From positions 1 through 64,000 of the forward strand of contig JAFQEL010000012.1 in NCBI GenBank assembly GCA_017399065.1: DNA of 64,000 nucleotides, written 5' to 3'. This document shows positions 26,013 to 34,531 of this stretch, piece by piece. How positions within the stretch are numbered: position 1 is the stretch's first letter; every line of letters begins with the position of its first letter. The notes below the pieces were generated by a model. It made no database searches and was not told where the DNA came from. It was given only the letters and a program-made list of their open reading frames with translations. The position numbers and the translations under genes are program-made. This stretch comes from Clostridia bacterium (GTDB lineage: Bacteria > Bacillota > Clostridia > Oscillospirales > Acutalibacteraceae).

Positions 26013-26039
26013 CGGGCGACCACACAGGTTTGCCACTAC
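26013..26039 (-). repeat. degenerate GTAG-headed REP-like hairpin
   Basis: On the minus strand GTAG, then GGCAAACC, loop TGTGT, GGTCGCC: an imperfect hairpin with GTAG at its foot. It lies in the gene-free stretch 25886-26488, which also holds two terminators, the 112-bp structured repeat and the promoter of the next gene. The rest, including a run around 25952-25978 of degenerate caatt/gcaatt motifs, shows no coding signal. Confidence 0.55.
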
Positions 26040-26111
26040 ACGTTTAGGATGACAGAAGAAGATAATAGAGAATATTGAATTAATACATATAAAAGATATT
26101 TGAATAATCGT

Positions 26112-26137
26112 AAGGGAGGCGTTTTGCCTCCCTTTTT
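26112..26137 (+). terminator. rho-independent terminator in the intergenic region
   Basis: AAGGGAGGC GTTTT GCCTCCCTT perfect 9-bp stem with a T tract. No gene ends directly upstream; it may be a backup for the M4 protease transcript or part of a decayed element. Confidence 0.65.
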
Positions 26138-26164
26138 AATGTCGTTGTAAATGTGTTTTGTCAA

Positions 26165-26276
26165 AGCTCCCTTTGAAGGGAGCTGTCACGAAGTGACTGA
26201 GGGTTGTTGTAGAAACATATCAATATTTAATTCAGCAATCCTCCGTCACGGCATATCTCTTTTACGGAGAGGGAGC
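26165..26276 (+). repeat. 112-bp structured inverted-repeat element (MITE-like)
   Basis: The left end is AGCTCCCTTTGAAGGGAGCT (9-bp hairpin), then GTCAC GAA GTGAC, then TGAGGGTTG. The right end, read on the minus strand, starts GCTCCCTCTCC and ends GTGACGGAGGATTG, a diverged copy of the left end. No coding capacity inside. The architecture matches the ends of the DUF559 element at 39811-40253. Confidence 0.6.
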
Positions 26277-26413
26277 AAGTTAATTACTGTGCGCATTTGG
26301 GAAGATGTTAGTTTTAATTATAGATCAGAGAACAACAATTTTGCGAAAGAGTGTCGGAATACACTTGAAAAGGTACGAAAAAGCTTTTTGCGTTATAAAA
26401 ATATAAATAGGTA

Positions 26414-26442
26414 TTGAAATTTGCTGATAAAGAATGTAAAAT
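26414..26442 (+). promoter_or_regulatory. promoter of the glycan locus
   Basis: TTGAAA, 17-bp spacer, TAAAAT, 46 bp before the first gene, which has an AAAGGAAG ribosome-binding site. Confidence 0.65.
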
Positions 26443-26488
26443 ATAAAAGGTTATAACTAAAACTATATCCGAAAGGAAGTTTGGCATT

Positions 26489-27556
26489 ATGGCAAAGCTT
26501 AAAATGGCGGTTATCGGTACAGGCGGTATAAGTAACGAACACATAAGAGGTTACATAAATAACCCCGATACGGAGCTTTACGCTTTCTGTGATATAAATC
26601 CCGAGCAGCTTACAATGATGGCAGAGAAGTACGGTATTCCTGCCGAGCGTACGTTCACCGATAAGGATGAAATGCTCAAGGCACTGACTGAAATTGATGC
26701 TGTCAGCGTATGCACGTGGAACAGTGCTCACGCTGAGTGTACAATTGCTGCACTTAATGCAGGCAAGCACGTAATCTGCGAGAAGCCTATGGCTATGAAT
26801 GCTGATGAGGCAAAGGAAATGCTTGAGGCTGCAAAGCGAAATAATAAGCTCCTTATGATAGGCTTTGTACGCCGTCACGGTAACGACTGCGAGGTTGTAC
26901 GAGAGAACGTTGATTCGGGTACTTTCGGTGACCTTTACTATGCCAAGGCTACATATCTTCGCCGTAACGGCAACCCCGGTGGCTGGTTTGGCGATAAATC
27001 ACGCTCAGGCGGCGGTCCTCTTATCGACCTCGGCGTTCACGTTATTGACCTTGTACGCTTTATCTTCGGTAACCCGAAGCCCGTATCTGTTTACGGTGTT
27101 ACATTTCAGAAGCTTTTCAACCGCCCCCAAGTTGTAGGCGGTAAGGCCTGGAAGGCAAGTGCTGTAGGAGTACAGGACAAATGTGACGTTGAGGACCTTG
27201 CAAGTGCTATTATCCGTTTTGACAACGGTGCAGTGCTCAGTGTTGAGGCCGCATTCAGCCTCAATATCAAAGAAGACGAGGGCAACATTGAGCTCTTCGG
27301 TACAAAGGCAGGCGCAAAGCTCAGCCCGAACGTTGAGATATTCACAGAGCTGAACAACCGTATGATCAATATCAGCTTTGCTCAGCCTACCGCACTTGAT
27401 TTCAACGGTCTTTTCCAGAAGGAAATCGACAACTACATCGATGCAATACTCGGCAGGGCAGAATGCCTTGCTCCGGCTGAGGACGGTGTTGAGATGATGA
27501 AGATTCTCGATGCTGTTTACGAGTCTGCAAGAACAGGTCACGAGGTTATACTGTAA
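26489..27556 (+). CDS. Gfo/Idh/MocA family NAD(P)-dependent oxidoreductase
   Basis: A 355-residue sugar dehydrogenase-type enzyme. N-terminal Rossmann fold with VIGTGGISNEH, the CEKPMA motif (catalytic Lys region, about residue 95), and a C-terminal alpha/beta domain with GGPLIDLGVHVIDLVRFIFG containing the usual DxxxH pair. Substrate is not readable. It is first in a cluster with a DegT aminotransferase (1-bp overlap), PglC-like transferase and GT4, so oxidation of a nucleotide sugar before amination (as in WlbA/BplA systems) is a reasonable inference. Confidence 0.88.
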   Translation: MAKLKMAVIGTGGISNEHIRGYINNPDTELYAFCDINPEQLTMMAEKYGIPAERTFTDKDEMLKALTEIDAVSVCTWNSAHAECTIAALNAGKHVICEKPMAMNADEAKEMLEAAKRNNKLLMIGFVRRHGNDCEVVRENVDSGTFGDLYYAKATYLRRNGNPGGWFGDKSRSGGGPLIDLGVHVIDLVRFIFGNPKPVSVYGVTFQKLFNRPQVVGGKAWKASAVGVQDKCDVEDLASAIIRFDNGAVLSVEAAFSLNIKEDEGNIELFGTKAGAKLSPNVEIFTELNNRMINISFAQPTALDFNGLFQKEIDNYIDAILGRAECLAPAEDGVEMMKILDAVYESARTGHEVIL

Positions 27557-28695
27557 TGGCTGAAAATAAAAGGATTTTCCTCTCATCGCCCAATATGAGC
27601 TCACAGGGCTATGAGATGGAGTACATAAAGCTCGCATTCGATACCAACTGGATTGCTCCGCTCGGTCAGAACGTTGACGGATTTGAAAACGAAATGTGTG
27701 TGTATACGGGTGCAAAGCAGGCGGCGGCACTCAGTGCAGGTACTGCGGCAATTCACCTCGGTTTAAAGGCTGCAGGCGTTAAAGAGGGCGACAGGGTATT
27801 CTGTCAGACTCTCACATTTTCAGCGACTGCAAACCCGATTATCTACCTCGGTGCTGAGCCGGTATTTATCGATAGCGACGAAAAAACGTGGAATATGTCT
27901 CCTGTAGCACTCAGGCGTGCATTCGAGAAATATCCCGATACAAAATACGTTGTTGTAGTACACCTCTACGGTCTTGCTGCGGATATTGATGAGATAAAGA
28001 ATATTTGCGACGAATACGGTGCGGTTATCATTGAAGATGCCGCAGAAAGTCTCGGCACAACCTATAAGGGTAAAATGACCGGCACTTTCGGCGACTATGG
28101 CATATACAGCTTCAACGGAAACAAGATAATTACAACATCAGGCGGCGGTATGCTTGTATGTAATCTCGATGATGAAACCGCAAGGGAGCGTATTCAGAAG
28201 GTGCGTTTCTGGTCTACTCAGAGCCGTGATCCTGCAAGACACTACCAGCACAGCGAAATCGGCTACAACTACCGTATGAGCAACATTGTTGCCGGTATCG
28301 GCAGAGGTCAGCTTAAAGTTCTTGATGAGCGTGTTGCTCAGAAGAGAGCTATTTTTGCAAGGTATAAAGAGGCTTTTGCGGATATTGCCGATATACATAT
28401 GATGCCGATTAATGATTTTTGTGAGCCTAACTGCTGGCTTACCTGCTTTACTCTCGCGGGTGAAAAGGTTTGCCCGAATGAGATTATGGATGCGCTCGGC
28501 GCGGAAAATATCGAATCAAGACCGATATGGAAGCCGATGCATCTTCAGCCGTTTTTTGAAAAGTATGATTATATCGACAACGGCTCGGTTGCCGAAAAGC
28601 TTTTCACAAGCGGTGTCTGTCTGCCTTCGGACACAAATATGACCGAGGAGCAGCAGGTTAAGGTTATTTCTATAGTCAGGTCATTCTTTAATTGA
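27556..28695 (+). CDS. DegT/DnrJ/EryC1/StrS family PLP-dependent sugar aminotransferase
   Basis: A 379-residue aminotransferase of the nucleotide-sugar class. Visible motifs: ALSAGTAAIHLGLKAAGV, FIDSDEKTWNM, EDAAESLGTTYKGKMTG and YSFNGNKIITTSGGGML with the PLP-binding Lys. N-terminal FLSSPNMSSQGYEMEYIKLAF is typical of PglE/PseC/LegC-like proteins. Its start overlaps the previous stop by one base (TAATG), implying tight coupling. It probably aminates a 4-keto or 3-keto nucleotide sugar made by the preceding oxidoreductase or by another dehydratase such as RfbB, 23 kb away. The exact product is unknown. Confidence 0.9.
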   Translation: MAENKRIFLSSPNMSSQGYEMEYIKLAFDTNWIAPLGQNVDGFENEMCVYTGAKQAAALSAGTAAIHLGLKAAGVKEGDRVFCQTLTFSATANPIIYLGAEPVFIDSDEKTWNMSPVALRRAFEKYPDTKYVVVVHLYGLAADIDEIKNICDEYGAVIIEDAAESLGTTYKGKMTGTFGDYGIYSFNGNKIITTSGGGMLVCNLDDETARERIQKVRFWSTQSRDPARHYQHSEIGYNYRMSNIVAGIGRGQLKVLDERVAQKRAIFARYKEAFADIADIHMMPINDFCEPNCWLTCFTLAGEKVCPNEIMDALGAENIESRPIWKPMHLQPFFEKYDYIDNGSVAEKLFTSGVCLPSDTNMTEEQQVKVISIVRSFFN

Positions 28696-28712
28696 TTTTT
28701 GGAGCGGATGTT

Positions 28713-29366
28713 TTGAGAAAGTTTTACGACCGTGTAATAAAAAGAGCCATCGATTTTTTCGGTGCGTTGCTTGCTCTTGTTTTGCTCAGCCCCGTTTTTT
28801 GTGTGCTGTGTGTATTGGTGCGTGTCAAGCTCGGCAACCCCGTGCTTTTCAAGCAAAAGCGCCCCGGCAAAAACGGAAAAATATTTACTATGTATAAATT
28901 CCGCACGATGACCGATGAGCGTGACGAAAACGGTGAGTTGCTGCCCGATGAGGTCAGACTCACAAAATTCGGTCAGCTTATGCGCAGTCTTTCGCTTGAT
29001 GAGCTGCCCGAATTTATAAATATTCTCAAGGGTGATATGAGCTTTGTCGGCCCACGTCCGCTGCTTGTTGAGTATCTCGAGCTTTACAGTGAGCGGCAGG
29101 CGATGCGCCATAACGTACGCCCAGGTCTTACGGGTCTTGCTCAGGCTAACGGACGTAATCTGCTCACGTGGAATGACAGATTTGAATACGATATTGAATA
29201 CGTTGAGAATATCAGCCTTTGGCTCGATATAAAAATTCTGTTTAAAACCGTCGCCGGTGTATTGAAGCGTGAAGGTATCAGCAGCGAAACCTGCGTTACT
29301 ATGGAGAGATTTACAGGTGAAGCAAAAGCGACGGAACAAGTTGAAGCGGAGGCGATGGAGAGATAA
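28713..29366 (+). CDS. PglC/WbaP-type initiating sugar-1-phosphate transferase
   Basis: About 217 residues. One N-terminal membrane-embedded hairpin (FFGALLALVLLSPVFCVLCVL) and the monotopic phosphoglycosyltransferase core: GNPVLFKQKRPGKNGKIF, MYKFRTM, SLDELPEFINILKGDMSFVG, PRPLL. It transfers a sugar-1-phosphate to undecaprenyl phosphate at the inner membrane face, starting synthesis of a surface glycan. The start is set at TTG 28713 with GGAG 8 bp before it; a TTG at 28692 lies within the previous stop region and lacks a site. The gap to the next gene is 0 bp. Confidence 0.9.
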   Translation: MRKFYDRVIKRAIDFFGALLALVLLSPVFCVLCVLVRVKLGNPVLFKQKRPGKNGKIFTMYKFRTMTDERDENGELLPDEVRLTKFGQLMRSLSLDELPEFINILKGDMSFVGPRPLLVEYLELYSERQAMRHNVRPGLTGLAQANGRNLLTWNDRFEYDIEYVENISLWLDIKILFKTVAGVLKREGISSETCVTMERFTGEAKATEQVEAEAMER

Positions 29367-30506
29367 ATGAAAAAAGTACTGCTTACAGCAAGTGTTGAGC
29401 ATCATTTCAACGCTTTCCATTTTCCGCTTATAGATATTTTTCACGAAAACGGCTACGCTGTTGAGATTGCCGCACACGACGTAATGGGCGGTAAGCATCA
29501 CCGGAAGCTCAAAGAGAAAACTGAGAAGATTCACGATATTGCTTTTGAAAGGTCGCCTTTCAGCCTTAAAAACAAAGAGGCTTACAGACAGCTCAAAAAG
29601 GTAATAGACGAAAATGACTACGATATTATAAACTGCAACACACCCGTTGCAAGCATAATCACAAGGCTTGCCGCACGAAAGTGTCGCAAGAAGGAGACTA
29701 AGGTTGTCTATACGGCTCACGGTTTCCATTTTTACAAGGGTGCACCCAAGCTTAACTGGCTTTTATTCTATCCGCTTGAGAAGGCTTTCGGTAAGCTGTT
29801 TACCGACTGCATAATCACGATATGTGATGAGGACGAAGCCAATGCAAGGAAGCATAAGCTTTGTAAAAATATACGGCGTATCCACGGCGTAGGCGTAAAC
29901 AGTGAAAGGTTTGTGCCTGCATATGAAGAGACAAAGCAGGAAATGCGCAAGGAATATGAGCTTGATGCAGATGCAAAAGTCTGCCTTTGTACGGGTGAAC
30001 TCAATGCCAACAAAAACCAGCAGATGTTTATTTCCGCTTTGCCGCAGGTGGTTAAAGAAAACCCCGGATTCAGGCTGATGCTTGCCGGTATAGGTGACAA
30101 AGAGGATGAGCTCCGCGGTCTTGCAAAGAATCTCGGCGTTGAGGAAAACGTTATGTTCCTCGGCTTCAGGACGGACATCGATAAGCTTCTGACGGTCAGC
30201 GATTTTATATGCGCAGGCAGTTACCGCGAGGGTCTGCCTGTAAATATTATAGAAGGTATGCTTTCAGCAAAGCCTGCGGTTGTTTCGTATAACAGAGGTC
30301 ACAATGAGCTTGTTGAGGACGGTGTGAGCGGATTTTTTGTTGATTTCGGTGACACAGACGGTGTAGCGACGGCTTTTAATAAGCTTTGTTCCGATACAGA
30401 GCTTTGCGGAAAAATGGGTAAAGCTGCATACGAGCGCAGTGAAAAATATTCCTGCAAAAGTGTTGAAAAAGAGCTGAGAGCGATATATAATGAATTCATT
30501 AAATAA
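29367..30506 (+). CDS. glycosyltransferase family 4
   Basis: A 379-residue GT-B-fold enzyme. The N-terminal domain starts MKKVLLTASVEHHFNAFHFP and contains YTAHGFHFYKGAPKLNWLLF; the C-terminal nucleotide-sugar domain has the E(x7)E type region REGLPVNIIEGMLSAKPAV and NRGHNELVEDG. It resembles PglA/CapJ-like enzymes that add the second sugar to an undecaprenyl-linked acceptor, consistent with the initiating transferase directly upstream (adjacent stop and start). Acts at the cytosolic membrane face. Flippase and polymerase genes are not in the window. Confidence 0.9.
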   Translation: MKKVLLTASVEHHFNAFHFPLIDIFHENGYAVEIAAHDVMGGKHHRKLKEKTEKIHDIAFERSPFSLKNKEAYRQLKKVIDENDYDIINCNTPVASIITRLAARKCRKKETKVVYTAHGFHFYKGAPKLNWLLFYPLEKAFGKLFTDCIITICDEDEANARKHKLCKNIRRIHGVGVNSERFVPAYEETKQEMRKEYELDADAKVCLCTGELNANKNQQMFISALPQVVKENPGFRLMLAGIGDKEDELRGLAKNLGVEENVMFLGFRTDIDKLLTVSDFICAGSYREGLPVNIIEGMLSAKPAVVSYNRGHNELVEDGVSGFFVDFGDTDGVATAFNKLCSDTELCGKMGKAAYERSEKYSCKSVEKELRAIYNEFIK

Positions 30507-30535
30507 AAAAGCTAAGGAAAGAAAGGTATAGAAAG

Positions 30536-31264
30536 ATGAAAGTTATTGTACTTGAAAATGCAGCACAGATAGGCGAGGAGCTTGGCAAGTTCTATGTTGA
30601 TTTTATCAACGAAAATCCCTCTTGCGTACTCGGTCTTGCAACCGGCGCAACTCCCGTACCTACATATAACTACATAACAAAGGCTTATGCAGACGGCAAG
30701 GTCAGCTTCAAGAACGTAAGCACATTCAACCTTGACGAATACTGCGACCTTCCCAAGGATAACAAAAACAGCTACTACACATTTATGTTTCAGAATCTTT
30801 TCAGCCACGTTGATATTGACCCTGCAAACGTCGGTTTCCTTGACGGTAATGTAACCGATTACGATGCAGAGAGCAAGCGCTATGCTGAGGCTATCAAGGC
30901 AAAGGGCGGTATTGACGTACAGCTTCTCGGTATCGGTCACAACGGCCACATCGCATTCAACGAGCCTGCTGACGAGTTTACGGACGAGGCTTTCCGCGTA
31001 ACTCTTTCCGAGAGCACAATCAATGCAAACTCAATCTATTTCGACGACGCTCCGATGCCGAGATACGCTATGACAATGGGTATCGGCTCAATTATGCGCT
31101 CAAAGAAGATTGTGCTTGTCGCTACAGGTGCAGGCAAGGCACAGGCAATCAAGGGTATGATTGAGGGTGAGGTCACACCTCAGCTTCCCGCATCTATTCT
31201 TCAGAATCATGACGATGTAGTTGTATACCTTGATAAGGATGCAGCTTCACTTCTTACGAAGTGA
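30536..31264 (+). CDS. nagB: glucosamine-6-phosphate deaminase
   Basis: Converts glucosamine-6-phosphate to fructose-6-phosphate and ammonia. The 242 residues are typical of Firmicutes NagB. Motifs: GLATGATPVPTYNYI (phosphate binding), STFNLDEYCDL (catalytic Asp), GIGHNGHIAFNEP. It lies 29 bp after the GT4 gene with an AAGGAAAG-type site and ends in a terminator, so it may share the glycan transcript; this would link amino-sugar catabolism with glycan synthesis, or be simple read-through. nagA is not nearby. Confidence 0.96.
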   Translation: MKVIVLENAAQIGEELGKFYVDFINENPSCVLGLATGATPVPTYNYITKAYADGKVSFKNVSTFNLDEYCDLPKDNKNSYYTFMFQNLFSHVDIDPANVGFLDGNVTDYDAESKRYAEAIKAKGGIDVQLLGIGHNGHIAFNEPADEFTDEAFRVTLSESTINANSIYFDDAPMPRYAMTMGIGSIMRSKKIVLVATGAGKAQAIKGMIEGEVTPQLPASILQNHDDVVVYLDKDAASLLTK

Positions 31265-31274
31265 GTTTTAACTC

Positions 31275-31306
31275 AAAAATCCTCGGCGGTAAGTCGGGGA
31301 TTTTTT
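31275..31306 (+). terminator. nagB terminator
   Basis: AAAAATCCTCG and CGGGGATTTTT flank a 9-nt loop, with a T tract on the 3' side. Confidence 0.75.
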
Positions 31307-31322
31307 AAAAGGGGAAATCAAA

Positions 31323-32459
31323 ATGAAAAAAATAATTTCCGTGCTTCTCAGTGTATGTTTATTGGCTTCTTGCTTTGTTTTCGGTGCGAGTGCCGAGAAT
31401 AAGGCACTGCGTTTCGGCTCCGACGGCAAGTTTACGGTGCTTCAGATTACCGACCCGCAGGATGATGCGTATATTGCTCACGGTCTCAAAGAGTTTATCG
31501 AGAAGGCTATCGAAGAGACTGACCCCGATTTTGTTGTTCTTACGGGTGATATTGTAGAGGATTCCCGTGCAGGCGATATATCTGATGACAAGATTTTTCA
31601 GGAGGGTGTAACTGTAGACGGTGATTATGCCGCAACTCTTGAAAATGTAAAAAAAGCCTGTGCTGATATATTTGCGCCCATTGAAGCTTCGGGTATTCCT
31701 TATGCGGTTTCTCAGGGCAATAACGACTATAACAGCGACGTTACAAATGAAGACTGGCTTGAGATTTATGCTTCATTTCCTAATAATATGACAGTTGATA
31801 TGTCCGACGATGAAGAAGGTAAAATCGACTGCTATTTTCCCGTGTTTGCTTCCGATTCGGACGAGCCTGCATTCGGCTTATGGATGCTTGACAACGGCAG
31901 GAGCTTTACCGAAGGTCAGCTTAAATGGTTTAAGGGTTACGATAACGGCAATGTTCCTTCTCTTGTTTTTGAGCACGTGCCCGTAGACGATATAGGCAAC
32001 CTCTATGAGGAGTGTAATATATGGGACGAGGGTGCGATTATTGACGGCACGTCGGCTTACCGACTTAAGGCTGACGTAGACGGTCACGCAGAGGGTATTG
32101 TAAAGCCCGGTCAGACTACGGAAGAATTTACTGCGTGGAAAAATAAAAACGTTGTCGGTGCTTTCTTCGGCCACTGGCATACAAGCGGATATACGGGAGT
32201 CTGGGACGGCATTACACTCGGTATGACCTACGGCTGTCAGTTTTCAAAGGCAGGCCCCTACGGTGTGCGTACAATAACGATTGATGAAAATACAGGCTCA
32301 ATCGAAACGGAGATTTACGTTTACGAAAACAGTGAGTTTACGGTGCAGACCGACGAGCCTTATGCTGAGTATGACAACGCATTTGAGCAGGCGATAGCCG
32401 GTGTAATCAACTTCTTTAAAAACATATTTAATGCACTCGTTTATCTTCTTAAATTTTAA
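31323..32459 (+). CDS. secreted calcineurin-like metallophosphoesterase
   Basis: A 378-residue exported phosphoesterase. Residues 1-25 are a signal peptide with ASA cleavage; LASC at 14-17 could alternatively be a lipobox. Metal-binding motifs follow the calcineurin order: ITDPQDD (with Gln in place of the usual His of DxH), VLTGDIVEDS, SQGNNDYNS, EHVPVDD and FFGHWHTSGY. Substrate unknown; related proteins are annotated as Icc-like or purple acid phosphatase-like. The C-terminus (VINFFKNIFNALVYLLKF) is a hydrophobic tail shared in style with other exported proteins of the window. Confidence 0.88.
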   Translation: MKKIISVLLSVCLLASCFVFGASAENKALRFGSDGKFTVLQITDPQDDAYIAHGLKEFIEKAIEETDPDFVVLTGDIVEDSRAGDISDDKIFQEGVTVDGDYAATLENVKKACADIFAPIEASGIPYAVSQGNNDYNSDVTNEDWLEIYASFPNNMTVDMSDDEEGKIDCYFPVFASDSDEPAFGLWMLDNGRSFTEGQLKWFKGYDNGNVPSLVFEHVPVDDIGNLYEECNIWDEGAIIDGTSAYRLKADVDGHAEGIVKPGQTTEEFTAWKNKNVVGAFFGHWHTSGYTGVWDGITLGMTYGCQFSKAGPYGVRTITIDENTGSIETEIYVYENSEFTVQTDEPYAEYDNAFEQAIAGVINFFKNIFNALVYLLKF

Positions 32460-32471
32460 TCTGATATGAAA

Positions 32472-32509
32472 AAACAGCAGAGCGATTTTGATTTTTCGCT
32501 CTGCTGTTT
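32472..32509. terminator. bidirectional terminator
   Basis: A 14-bp stem AAACAGCAGAGCGA / TCGCTCTGCTGTTT between convergent genes ending at 32459 and 32512, with T tracts on both strands. Confidence 0.9.
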
Positions 32510-32511
32510 GT

Positions 32512-33162
32512 TTATTTCTTTGATGTGAGTCTAAATACATCGGAGCTTTTTCCGATGACAACCAGATGGTCATCAGGGGTGAAGATATAATCTCCGCCCG
32601 GTAAGGGCTTGAGCACCTCGCCGTGTTTGATTGCTATTATATTGACGTTGTATTCTCGCCTTACATTTACCTGCAATACCGATTTGCCTACCCATGAAGG
32701 CACAACGGGTATTTCGAAAATTGAATAGTCGTCTGTAAGCTGAATGTAATCGTAAACATTGTCGGCATTGAATCTTACCGCGAGCTTTTCGGCGATTTCT
32801 CTTTCGGGGTAAACTACCTCGTCTGCGCCGACACTCTTGAGAAAGCGTGCCTGAATGTCACGGTTTGCTTTCGAAACAACATATTTTGCTTTCATATCTT
32901 TGAGCAAGGCTGTTATTTCAAGCGATGACTGGAAGTTTTCACCGATACAAACAAAGCAGATATCAAAGTTGTTTACGCCCAGTGAGCGTATGACACCTTC
33001 GTTTGTACAGTCGCCTATATATGAATCGGTGAAAAGGGGAGCAAGCTCCTCGATTACTTCTTCGTCTTTGTCTACAATCATAACGTCGTTGCCGAGCTCC
33101 TGCATTTTGCGTGCAAGATGCGTGCCGCAACGTCCCATTCCTATTACAAGTATATTTTTCAT
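32512..33162 (-). CDS. ktrA: KtrA/TrkA-type potassium uptake regulatory subunit
   Basis: A 216-residue RCK protein: N-terminal Rossmann domain (ILVIGMGRCGTHLARKMQ, DKDEEVIEEL) that binds NAD(H) or ATP/ADP, then a TrkA-C domain (KHGEVLKPLPGGDYIFTPDD, LVVIG). It forms the cytosolic gating ring on the KtrB channel. In Firmicutes, TrkA-C domains often bind c-di-AMP; that is family knowledge, not visible here. Encoded 13 bp after ktrB and last in the proS-ktrB-ktrA operon. Confidence 0.93.
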   Translation of the reverse strand: MKNILVIGMGRCGTHLARKMQELGNDVMIVDKDEEVIEELAPLFTDSYIGDCTNEGVIRSLGVNNFDICFVCIGENFQSSLEITALLKDMKAKYVVSKANRDIQARFLKSVGADEVVYPEREIAEKLAVRFNADNVYDYIQLTDDYSIFEIPVVPSWVGKSVLQVNVRREYNVNIIAIKHGEVLKPLPGGDYIFTPDDHLVVIGKSSDVFRLTSKK

Positions 33163-33175
33163 TGATCAATTCTCC

Positions 33176-34525
33176 TTAACCGATAAGGATTTGTTCTTTG
33201 GGTCTTGTGAGCTTTGCGTGATCGCGACGCTCTGCAAATGCAACTATTATTGTAAGACCGCCGATTCTGCCTGCAAACATAAGAAGCATCAGAATTATGT
33301 GAGAAAAGCTGCTGAGTGTCGGAGTGATGCCTACTGTCAGACCTACAGTGCCGACTGCAGATGCAACCTCAAACAACACATCGGAAAGCGGCAGATTCTC
33401 TACAGATGATATGGCAATAAGAGCAATTATTACGGCTGCCAGGTATGCACTTATTATTGCACCCGAGCGTTTTACGGTGTCATCTTCGAGGCGGCGTTTG
33501 AAAACAACGGTATCCTTGTCGCCCTTTGCGACGGCAATAAGCTCAAACAACATTACCGCAACAGTGGTGGTTTTGATGCCGCCTGCGGTCGAACCGGGGC
33601 TTCCGCCAATCATCATAAGCACGCTCATAAGCACAACTCCGGCTCCGGAAAGATGATTGAGCGGCACTGTATTAAAGCCTGCTGTTCTTGAAGTTACGGA
33701 TTGAAAAAACGCAGCGAGTATTTTTTCGCCTGTTGTCAGTGTGCTGAGGCTTGCGTTCCTTTCGGTAATGAAAAAAACAAGCCAGCCTGAAAGTATGAGA
33801 GCGGCAGAGGTAGTCAGCACGATTTTTGAGTGAAGGGAATATTTCTTTATTTTCAGCCCATGTGTCACAATATCCTGCCAGACTATAAAGCCTATACCGC
33901 CGCATATAATAAGCGCACAAACCGTCATATTAACGGTAATGTCGCTGTAAAACGGGGTAAGGGATGAAAACTCTCCATACCGCCCCATAAGGTCGAAGCC
34001 TGCGTTACAGAATGCGGATACTGCGTGAAAAACAGAGTAATAAAGACCTTTTGCCAAGCCCAACTCGGGGCAGAACCTTGTTGCAAGGAGTATTGCGCCT
34101 GCCCCCTCACATATAAGGGTAACCTTTATTATCTGTTTTAGCAGTCGGATCACTCCGCTTGATCTCATTGTGCCTGCAGACTGCATAAGCAGCTTTCTTT
34201 CGTAAAGGCTTATTTTCTTTTTGGCGAACACGGAGAAGGTCATTATAATTGTCATTACTCCGAGTCCGCCGATTTGTATCATTGACAAGATTACAAGCTG
34301 ACCGAAAAGCGACCAGTGGGTAAAAGTGTCGCGGACAATAAGACCCGTGACGCAGGTTGCACTTGTTGCGGTGAAAGCAGAATCGAGCAGGGGAGTCCAC
34401 TCTCTGCTTTTGGATGCAATCGGCAGGCACAGAAGAAGTGTTCCGATTGCAATAACCGCAACGAAAAAGAGTGCGATTATCTGAGTGTATGTCAGCTTGG
34501 ATGCGGAAGCTTTCAAATTATTCAC
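33176..34525 (-). CDS. ktrB: KtrB/TrkH-type potassium transporter membrane subunit
   Basis: A 449-residue membrane protein with four M1-P-M2 repeats of the SKT superfamily. Selectivity-filter segments are recognisable, for example SATCVTGLIV, SAFCNAGFDL, TSRTAGFNTV and AVGTVGLTVG, each with the conserved Gly. It carries K+ (often Na+-dependent) across the membrane together with KtrA, which is encoded downstream. It begins 6 bp after the proS stop. Length is that of KtrB rather than the longer TrkH. Confidence 0.94.
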   Translation of the reverse strand: MNNLKASASKLTYTQIIALFFVAVIAIGTLLLCLPIASKSREWTPLLDSAFTATSATCVTGLIVRDTFTHWSLFGQLVILSMIQIGGLGVMTIIMTFSVFAKKKISLYERKLLMQSAGTMRSSGVIRLLKQIIKVTLICEGAGAILLATRFCPELGLAKGLYYSVFHAVSAFCNAGFDLMGRYGEFSSLTPFYSDITVNMTVCALIICGGIGFIVWQDIVTHGLKIKKYSLHSKIVLTTSAALILSGWLVFFITERNASLSTLTTGEKILAAFFQSVTSRTAGFNTVPLNHLSGAGVVLMSVLMMIGGSPGSTAGGIKTTTVAVMLFELIAVAKGDKDTVVFKRRLEDDTVKRSGAIISAYLAAVIIALIAISSVENLPLSDVLFEVASAVGTVGLTVGITPTLSSFSHIILMLLMFAGRIGGLTIIVAFAERRDHAKLTRPKEQILIG

Positions 34526-34531
34526 TCCGTA

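Noticed and set aside
26151-26417. 88-codon plus-strand reading frame in the gap before the glycan locus
   Set aside because: It is composed of the structured repeat at 26165-26276 and the promoter region; no ribosome-binding site, no protein-like composition.
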